The position numbers and the translations under genes are program-made. Under the pieces are notes generated by a model. That model had not been told where the DNA came from. It saw only the letters and a list, made by a program, of their open reading frames with translations, and ran no database searches. From positions 1-8,303 of the forward strand of contig CAJUAF010000038.1 in NCBI GenBank assembly GCA_910584365.1: DNA of 8,303 nt. Reading direction: 5' to 3'. The first letter of the stretch is position 1; each line of letters opens with the position of its first letter. The stretch is from an uncultured Muribaculaceae bacterium (GTDB lineage: Bacteria; Bacteroidota; Bacteroidia; Bacteroidales; Muribaculaceae). Below are positions 1 to 5,985 of this stretch, one piece after another.

Positions 1-23
1 AAGCCAGGACAAATCAATTACTG

Positions 24-85
24 CCGGTTTTACATTTTCCCGATTTTGCATTTGCCGATTTTGCATTTTCGGGGATTACATTTGG
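24..85. repeat. Degenerate short tandem repeat, about four 15-16 bp units
   Basis: Two identical 14 bp copies of CCGATTTTGCATTT lie at 40-53 and 55-68, a period of 15. They are flanked by looser copies at about 24-39 (CCGGTTTTACATTTTC) and 70-85 (CGGGGATTACATTTGG). The array starts just beyond the terminator of the large secreted-protein gene and contains no reading frame. No function is apparent. It could be a polymerase-slippage microduplication in unconstrained intergenic DNA, or part of a longer array or regulatory region continuing to the left of the window. Confidence 0.6.
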
Positions 86-91
86 GGGATG

Positions 92-127
92 AAAACCGGC
101 GCCCCGAAGTGAGAGGGGGCGCCGGTT
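92..127 (-). terminator. Rho-independent terminator of the large secreted-protein gene
   Basis: A perfect 12 bp inverted repeat pairs 94-105 (AACCGGCGCCCC) with 116-127 (GGGGCGCCGGTT) around a 10-base loop at 106-115. Read on the minus strand, the hairpin starts about 20 bases after the TGA stop of the large gene and runs into a short TTTT tract at 95-92, part of which is inside the stem. The very GC-rich stem and its position make an intrinsic terminator the natural reading. The U-tract is short, and on the plus strand there is no good T-run, so it is directional for leftward transcription. Confidence 0.85.
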
Positions 128-147
128 CTGATATCAGAGGTTCGTTA

Positions 148-3100
148 TCAGCGAACGGTAACCTTGGCTACGGATGAGGAGACGCGGACCACGTAGATAC
201 CGCGGGGCATCGCGATGACGGCGCGGTCGGCATGGATGGCTCCTGAGAATAGGCAGATTCCGGAGGGGGCATAGATGCGCACGGGGAGTCCTTCGGAACC
301 GGAGATTTCATCTCCGCGGATTTCAATGGCTCCTTCGATACCGCGGATACTCAGCGGGGTGTTGCCGGAAAGGGTGTCTTCAAGTGCATCCGAGGCCATA
401 TCGACATGGGCGGTGTTGGATTTGAATCCGCGGACATTATCTTTCACCGGAACTACATGATATGTATGTATGCCGACAGAGGGAGCGGCGGCGTCGACAT
501 AAGTCCCGTGGGCTTCCAGGTTTTCTTCAATCAGTACATCGTTGCGATAAATATCGAAGCTGGTTATCGCACCGGCAGCCCCGGCGGCGACATAACGAAT
601 ATTGTCAATCTGGATTCCAAACTTGTCGTTGGAAACATAATGCAGGGCAAAATAACGGGCATCGGCCGGAAGTGTGAAGCGATAGGTATTCCATGTAGTC
701 TCGGCATCGTCGGGTCCGGAGATGTCAACTCTTTCCAGAACCGAGAAGGAGTCCATCTCGTCATCGGTCGAGGAGACCATGAACTCGATGGATTCGGCGC
801 CATACATATATAATATCGGACGCATATCGACCATCACTTCGGTTCCGCCCAATACTTCGGGAGAAATCAGCCAGTCATCGGCATCAGGCTGCACGGAAGC
901 ATTGATTCCCGGACAGAAGGCAATCAGGAATTTGTCGCCGTCGGAAGCGGAGTAAACCCCATCCGTACCGATAATCTTATTGATTTCCGATGCACTCCAG
1001 ACGGTAAACGCCGCCGGGTCAAACTCATTGGGACAATCCCATTCATTGAAACCATTGACATCGTAGCCGTCGGCATCGATATTGGTAAAGCCCTGAATCG
1101 GATCGGGGTTCGGCACAAAGGCTTCCTCGTCCTCGAAACTTGCGGCAGTAAATTCCGCGCCGGGAAGCGACCAGGTCAGGGTCACTTTTCCTCCGTCGAC
1201 CGTACCCTTGAGGTCAGTCACTACAGCCTGCTGGCCACGGCCGATACGCATATTGCCGGAAACAGCGTTATTGGCGGCATTGGCGTCAGCCTCATCCACG
1301 GTCACAACCACCGCAACATCACCAATCATATCGGCGTCGGCCGTGAAAGCAGTCGATATTTCCGTAGTGGCCCCGGGCTCCAGCACGACCGAAGCATCGG
1401 CCGGAACAACCTTCTCGAAGAGGACTTTCTCTCCGTCGGTCACCTGCCACTTGAATCCACACAGCGGCTGGGCTTCATAACCATAATTGGTAACCACGGC
1501 CTTAAAAATGGTCTCGGTACCGATTTCGGCAGAGACAGGCACCGACATACCCGACAGGCCGAAGTCGCGGGCCACATAATTGCGGATATCATAGGAGGCC
1601 ACCACCGCGTGCTGGTCACGGGAAGTAAACACAGCGTCCAGAAGAATCGAGACAGCCTTGCGTCCGTTCAGTTCAGCGGGAAGAGTAAGCTGATACTTAT
1701 TATATACCGAAGCGGGATCATGCTCCATCTCAGCCAGCTTCCCGAGCAGAACGGGCTGCTCAAGCCCGACAGCATTGCCATAGACTTCCACATCGGCAAC
1801 ATCACCGCCATATTCCAGGGTAACGACAACGTTAGTGCAGCCCATAGTGGAGAAACAGGGCATTGCCAGGCGGCTACGGGCATCATCCGACGAAGAATAG
1901 GATACACCCAGCAGGGCGAAACCACTTTCCGTGTCATACGAAGCGTCGAACATCATCGGACTTCCGACAGCCCAGTTTGTATCATCATAGATCTCAGAGG
2001 GAACAAGATGCATCATCGGGTTAAACTTGCTGCGGCCGTCGATGAAATTGTCAGCCATCGGAAGTTCAAACGGAGTGCCTGCGCCGACCTTGATACGCGA
2101 GAAACGGGATGCGATATCGGCCGCGTTCATCACATTGACACCGAGTTCCAGCTCACCCTGCACGGTTCCAGGCTCGAGAGTGTAGTCATACTCAAGGACA
2201 TCCAGACCTATCTCAGCAATAACGCCCCAGCGCATACCGTAATCCGAAGGAACCATACCCATAAGCATATAGGTATTACCGGTCGGAGCGACATATCCTC
2301 CGTTCTCACCCGACGTAGGAGGCTCCCAGGTCAGATGAACCGTCATATTGTCCTCCGAAACCGAAGCTTTGAGATTCTCTACGCGACCCGGCACATCCAC
2401 GCCGGTATAAACCTGGACATAGGCCAGCAGACCCTTATCCTCGCCGACAGCGGCCTGGACCGACAGCTTATTGTCGCCCTGCCCGGTAACCACATCCACC
2501 GAAACCTCCTGACCCGGCTTGCCCGATACACTGGCAGTCCCTGCACCGGAAGTCACCGTGGCAGTCAGCGTGACCGCCTCATCGATTGGAGCGCCGGAAA
2601 TCAGCCTGACAGGCATTGTGAACGTAACCTTCGCGGAAAGCTCACCCGGAGCGGTCTCGACAGCGGAAATATCCGTCACCGCCTCCGGACCATTCCTGGA
2701 AGCCGTGCTTTGAATAATATTGATATTATTGATACGCAGCTCATTGGCATTATCATCGGAAATCGCATGGAGAGCGATATAATACTTTCCGGGCGCCGGC
2801 ACTTCGAAAGTGCGCTCCATTGTCCTGGGATCAGCCCACTGCACTTCAGTCGGTTCGAAAACCGAGGAAGTCATTGCCGAAACCGTAGGTTTAGTGCCGA
2901 TTTTCACCTCGAACCGCTCCATATACCAGTCATCGGACCAGGTATCGAGACTCATCGTATATAGACTGCCGGCATCCGGGAACTCGATAGCCGGGAAAAT
3001 AATCCAGTCATCGCCCGGTTCAGTATAACTGTAACGGTAAGCAAAGTACGTATTGCCGTAGTTATCACCCAGATAGTTCCATGTATTTCCGTCACCGTTG

Positions 3101-4794
3101 GCATCGACCAGCGTCATGATGGCGGCGTCGTCCTCGGTGGGCTTGAAATAGACCGGAAGCGGCATCGCATCTCCCGAGATATAAGTCGGGGAAGTTGTCA
3201 CGTAGCTCCGCTTGCCGTTGCAGACGGCCTGAATCTGAGCCACATGAGCTTTCACCACAGAGGGGAATACATAGGAATAAAAATTACCCGTGACATCCGT
3301 GGCCAGCATCTCCTCGTCGAGAGCCAGGTCATACTTCATCTGGGACAGATCGAGGTAACCGCCGTTCTCGCCTTCGGTCACCGGAGTCCAGTGAAGCCCC
3401 GTTTCATCGATCCAGAGTTCGGCGGGAGCCTTCGGGTCATCATTGCCCAGGAAGAGCGACAGACGTGCGGTCGTCCCTGTATAGGTGCCGTCGGAAACGG
3501 AGAACATAAACGAATGTTTCCCTTCCTCGAGATCTCTGAACTCCACGACAGCCTCCTGTCCCGGGGCAACGGTCTGAGTGGCGTATTCGCTGCCGTCGAG
3601 ATTCGTTATCAGGGACAGGGAAGCGGGGAGCGCCGAGTCATCCTCACGGACAGCAGGAATCCGGAGAGTAACGCTTCCCGTAAGAGAGGGAGTACCTGCG
3701 AAAGTATTTCTTACGATCTCAGGTTCTTTCGGAGCCATCGGGTCGACAGCCTTGTCGGGACAAACGAAAAACGCAAACAGTTCATTGGCCGGATAATGCA
3801 CCAGTTCCGAATAAGTCTTTGTGTCGGGATTAATCCTGATCAGATACCCCTCCTGGTTAAGGTCGCGGGTATTCCAGATATAAGCGCGGTCGACCGGACT
3901 GTAAACCAGGCCGGAAGCCTCTCCGAGCGTACCAAGCGCCGCAAGAGACATCATCTCGGTCTGAGCGCCGGTAGCCATATTGATTTCCACGAACTTCTTG
4001 TCGATATTGATGCCGACAAGCTGCCCCGTGGCGGCGTTGAACGCCATTGACCGGCAGGCCTCGCCGTAAGACTCGTCCAGGGACTTGATTTCGGCAAGAT
4101 TAGTGGGATCGGCGCCCGAAGCTTTCGAGTAGAGATACCCGCTTCCGTCATTGTTGAACGAATAGCCGTACACCATATCTTCGGCGGGATTATAAGCAAA
4201 CGCCACGAAGATATTGCTCATATCCGTGTCCCAGTTTTCGTCATAAATCGGAATCTCAATCTCGACAACCTTCTCGCCGGTCTGGATATCGAATTCCCGG
4301 TACCAGGCGCCCATTATGTTGCCGTACCAGGCCTCCAGACTGTAAAGGCAGACGTTGCCGTTGCGGATATAACCGCCTCCGGCAATAGCGTCGTTGCGCT
4401 GGAAAAGATTGTGATAGGAACCATTGAGGTCGATTTCATTCAGTCCCACGTTGGGATATTCTCCCTCAGGATCGGTATAGCTGGTGAGCCAGCCGTAGAT
4501 GGTCGAGCCGGTAGAACCGACGCGTCCCGAAGCGCGGCGCGCGGGAACGGCGGGGCGGCGCGTCTTTCCCTGCCGGTCATAGTAGCCGACACCATTGTCG
4601 CCGGCCACTCCATTGATTTTAACCAGGTCTATAACCGGCCGGCCGGTTCTGGTCATGGCCGGCGACATCCCTTTGACAAAGGATACATTGCCGGCAGGCA
4701 AGCTTTTACGGTTGATATGCAACCTTGCTTCCTGCGCCGATGCCATCAGTAAAGTCAGCATACAGCCTACCCATAGGGTCAGTAGTCTCTTCAT
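148..4794 (-). CDS. Large secreted multidomain protein: choice-of-anchor-J / Fn3 / CARDB-like modules with a type IX-like C-terminal domain
   Basis: The protein has 1548 residues. Residues 1-20 form a classic signal peptide (MKR, a hydrophobic core, then ASA before Q21), so it is exported; no lipobox is seen. Residues 78-91 are Arg-rich. Residues 95-350 contain blade-like repeats (AYNPAEDMVYGY, AFNAATGQLVGI, LVYSPVDRAYIWN), suggesting a beta-propeller. Next come an Ig/Fn3-like module (355-450), Fn3 (455-540), a choice-of-anchor-J jelly roll (545-697; DANGDGNTW at 564-572, DDWIIFP at 595-601), Fn3-like modules (705-905), a degenerate jelly roll (908-1075), a CARDB-like module (1078-1186), and a second clear anchor-J domain (about 1215-1403; DDWLISP at 1306-1312) inserted between two halves of an Fn3 module. 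Residues 1470-1548 resemble a Por/type IX sorting domain (VRIYAPSG, then PRGIYVVRVSSS and a basic last residue). A role as a surface or secreted adhesin or carbohydrate/protein-binding factor is inferred; the ligand is unknown and no catalytic motif was recognised. The chosen ATG directly precedes the signal peptide. The gene is monocistronic, or possibly reached by read-through from ansA. Confidence 0.85.
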   Translation of the reverse strand: MKRLLTLWVGCMLTLLMASAQEARLHINRKSLPAGNVSFVKGMSPAMTRTGRPVIDLVKINGVAGDNGVGYYDRQGKTRRPAVPARRASGRVGSTGSTIYGWLTSYTDPEGEYPNVGLNEIDLNGSYHNLFQRNDAIAGGGYIRNGNVCLYSLEAWYGNIMGAWYREFDIQTGEKVVEIEIPIYDENWDTDMSNIFVAFAYNPAEDMVYGYSFNNDGSGYLYSKASGADPTNLAEIKSLDESYGEACRSMAFNAATGQLVGINIDKKFVEINMATGAQTEMMSLAALGTLGEASGLVYSPVDRAYIWNTRDLNQEGYLIRINPDTKTYSELVHYPANELFAFFVCPDKAVDPMAPKEPEIVRNTFAGTPSLTGSVTLRIPAVREDDSALPASLSLITNLDGSEYATQTVAPGQEAVVEFRDLEEGKHSFMFSVSDGTYTGTTARLSLFLGNDDPKAPAELWIDETGLHWTPVTEGENGGYLDLSQMKYDLALDEEMLATDVTGNFYSYVFPSVVKAHVAQIQAVCNGKRSYVTTSPTYISGDAMPLPVYFKPTEDDAAIMTLVDANGDGNTWNYLGDNYGNTYFAYRYSYTEPGDDWIIFPAIEFPDAGSLYTMSLDTWSDDWYMERFEVKIGTKPTVSAMTSSVFEPTEVQWADPRTMERTFEVPAPGKYYIALHAISDDNANELRINNINIIQSTASRNGPEAVTDISAVETAPGELSAKVTFTMPVRLISGAPIDEAVTLTATVTSGAGTASVSGKPGQEVSVDVVTGQGDNKLSVQAAVGEDKGLLAYVQVYTGVDVPGRVENLKASVSEDNMTVHLTWEPPTSGENGGYVAPTGNTYMLMGMVPSDYGMRWGVIAEIGLDVLEYDYTLEPGTVQGELELGVNVMNAADIASRFSRIKVGAGTPFELPMADNFIDGRSKFNPMMHLVPSEIYDDTNWAVGSPMMFDASYDTESGFALLGVSYSSSDDARSRLAMPCFSTMGCTNVVVTLEYGGDVADVEVYGNAVGLEQPVLLGKLAEMEHDPASVYNKYQLTLPAELNGRKAVSILLDAVFTSRDQHAVVASYDIRNYVARDFGLSGMSVPVSAEIGTETIFKAVVTNYGYEAQPLCGFKWQVTDGEKVLFEKVVPADASVVLEPGATTEISTAFTADADMIGDVAVVVTVDEADANAANNAVSGNMRIGRGQQAVVTDLKGTVDGGKVTLTWSLPGAEFTAASFEDEEAFVPNPDPIQGFTNIDADGYDVNGFNEWDCPNEFDPAAFTVWSASEINKIIGTDGVYSASDGDKFLIAFCPGINASVQPDADDWLISPEVLGGTEVMVDMRPILYMYGAESIEFMVSSTDDEMDSFSVLERVDISGPDDAETTWNTYRFTLPADARYFALHYVSNDKFGIQIDNIRYVAAGAAGAITSFDIYRNDVLIEENLEAHGTYVDAAAPSVGIHTYHVVPVKDNVRGFKSNTAHVDMASDALEDTLSGNTPLSIRGIEGAIEIRGDEISGSEGLPVRIYAPSGICLFSGAIHADRAVIAMPRGIYVVRVSSSVAKVTVR

Positions 4795-4930
4795 GATAAC
4801 TTAATAAAAGGTAAAAGTAACAGGTTGATTATTAGTGTAATAAAGCAAACATTCGAATGAATCCAGATTCAGGTCCGCACTGCGGAAAAGTGACGAACAA
4901 GAACGAAAAAACGCAGACGAAAAAGCAGAA
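4795..4930 (-). promoter_or_regulatory. Spacer between ansA and the large secreted-protein gene; weak promoter candidates
   Basis: This A/T-rich spacer should hold the promoter of the large gene if it has its own. Two imperfect matches to the Bacteroidetes -7 element TAnnTTTG can be seen on the minus strand: AATGTTTG at 4853-4846 (one mismatch) and TACTTTTA at 4819-4812 (one mismatch). A TTTG at 4849-4846 lies 26 bases upstream of the second, longer than the usual spacing of about 19-23. No Shine-Dalgarno sequence precedes the ATG (GTTATC-ATG). After the ansA stop there are T-rich runs but no hairpin next to them, so termination of the upstream transcript is unresolved. Confidence 0.3.
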
Positions 4931-5974
4931 TCAGAGGGACATTTCGCCGCAGACCGGATGCTGCAGCCGGCGGACAACCTGGGCGGTAGTCAGCCCGGAG
5001 CCGAAGAGGAACATCATCTTGGTCAGCGCAGCCTCGGTTGTGATGTCATGACCCGAGATAACGCCGACACGCGCAAGGTGGTCGCCGGTGTAATAACGTT
5101 TCTGACGCACACCGCCGTTGACACACTGCGTCACATTGATGATTACAATTCCGCGCCCGATGGCATCACGTATGGCATCATTGAACCACGCCGCGGAGGG
5201 GGCATTCCCGGCCCCGTAGGTTTTCAGCACAATCCCCTTTATTCCGGGTGTATTGATCTGAGCCATAAGAGCCGTGCGGGTCATGCAGGGACTGACGTAG
5301 ATGATAATCACATCCGTGTTCAGCCCCGTATGCACGCGCAGCGGCAGACGGTCATGCACGCGCCACAGGGCATCCGGGTTGAACTGGATGGAAAGGCCGA
5401 TTTTAGCAAGCGAGGGATAATTGTTGCTTTTGAAAGCATTGAAGTTGTCGGCGCTCATCTTGGTGGAGCGGTTCCCGCGCCATAGATAATTTTCAAAAAG
5501 GATGGCTACCTCCTGGACCATCGGCTCGCCATTGACCGGATCAGTGGCGGCCGCGATCTGGAGGGCTGTGATAAGGTTTTCCTCCCCGTCGGTGCGCACT
5601 TCACCGATAGGAAGCTGTGAGCCGGTGATAATCACCGGCTTACGAAGATTCTCAAGCATGAACGACAGAGCCGACGCGGTGTAGGACATCGTATCGGTGC
5701 CGTGGAGTACCACGAATCCGTCCACAGCATCGTAGTTCTTGCCGATAGCTTCGGCAATCTGCTGCCAGTGGGCAGGATTCATGTCGGACGAGTCAATCGG
5801 AGGATTGAACTGGATATGCCGGATGTCGTAATCGAGCATCTTTATTTTCGGCACATTGTCAATCAGATGGTTGAAGTCGAACGGACGGAGCGTCTTCGTT
5901 CCGGGGTCCTCTATCATACCGATGGTGCCACCGGTATAGATAATCATAAGCTTGGGTTTCCGCGGCTGTTCCAT
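4931..5974 (-). CDS. ansA: Type I (cytoplasmic) L-asparaginase
   Basis: The 347-residue product hydrolyses L-asparagine to L-aspartate and ammonia. It has the two diagnostic threonine motifs of the bacterial asparaginase family: YTGGTIG at residues 13-19 (catalytic Thr14) and LHGTDTMS at 90-97 (Thr93, Asp94), together with the substrate-pocket segment DSSDM at 61-65, TGSQLPIGEVRTDG at 117-130 and the conserved STKMSADN lysine region at 170-177 (Lys172). There is no signal peptide, and length and motif spacing fit the AnsA type rather than periplasmic AnsB. An upstream in-frame ATG would give 51 extra residues, but these lie inside the metG coding region, have low-complexity shadow composition and precede the conserved MEQPRKPKLMIIYTGG start, so the ATG at 5974 was chosen. 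It begins 11 bases after the metG stop with no Shine-Dalgarno sequence, implying cotranscription with metG. Confidence 0.93.
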   Translation of the reverse strand: MEQPRKPKLMIIYTGGTIGMIEDPGTKTLRPFDFNHLIDNVPKIKMLDYDIRHIQFNPPIDSSDMNPAHWQQIAEAIGKNYDAVDGFVVLHGTDTMSYTASALSFMLENLRKPVIITGSQLPIGEVRTDGEENLITALQIAAATDPVNGEPMVQEVAILFENYLWRGNRSTKMSADNFNAFKSNNYPSLAKIGLSIQFNPDALWRVHDRLPLRVHTGLNTDVIIIYVSPCMTRTALMAQINTPGIKGIVLKTYGAGNAPSAAWFNDAIRDAIGRGIVIINVTQCVNGGVRQKRYYTGDHLARVGVISGHDITTEAALTKMMFLFGSGLTTAQVVRRLQHPVCGEMSL

Positions 5975-5985
5975 GGCAGGCAGTG

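Noticed and set aside
1609..2964. 451-codon plus-strand reading frame opposite the large secreted-protein gene
   Set aside because: It lies wholly antisense to a well-supported gene, has His/Arg/Ile-rich composition typical of antisense shadows, no recognisable motif and no promoter or start context.
3244..4050. 268-codon plus-strand reading frame
   Set aside because: Antisense to the propeller and Ig-like part of the large protein; no domain or start signal recognised, so treated as a shadow.
4750..4794. Lipoprotein signal at Cys11 of the large protein (LWVGC)
   Set aside because: The residue at -3 is Trp, the hydrophobic segment continues past the Cys, and a standard signal peptidase I site (ASA-Q) follows at residue 20.
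4874..4886. Small inverted repeat TCCGC-ACT-GCGGA as a terminator of ansA
   Set aside because: Only 5 bp with a 3-base loop, and on the minus strand it is not followed by a T-run.
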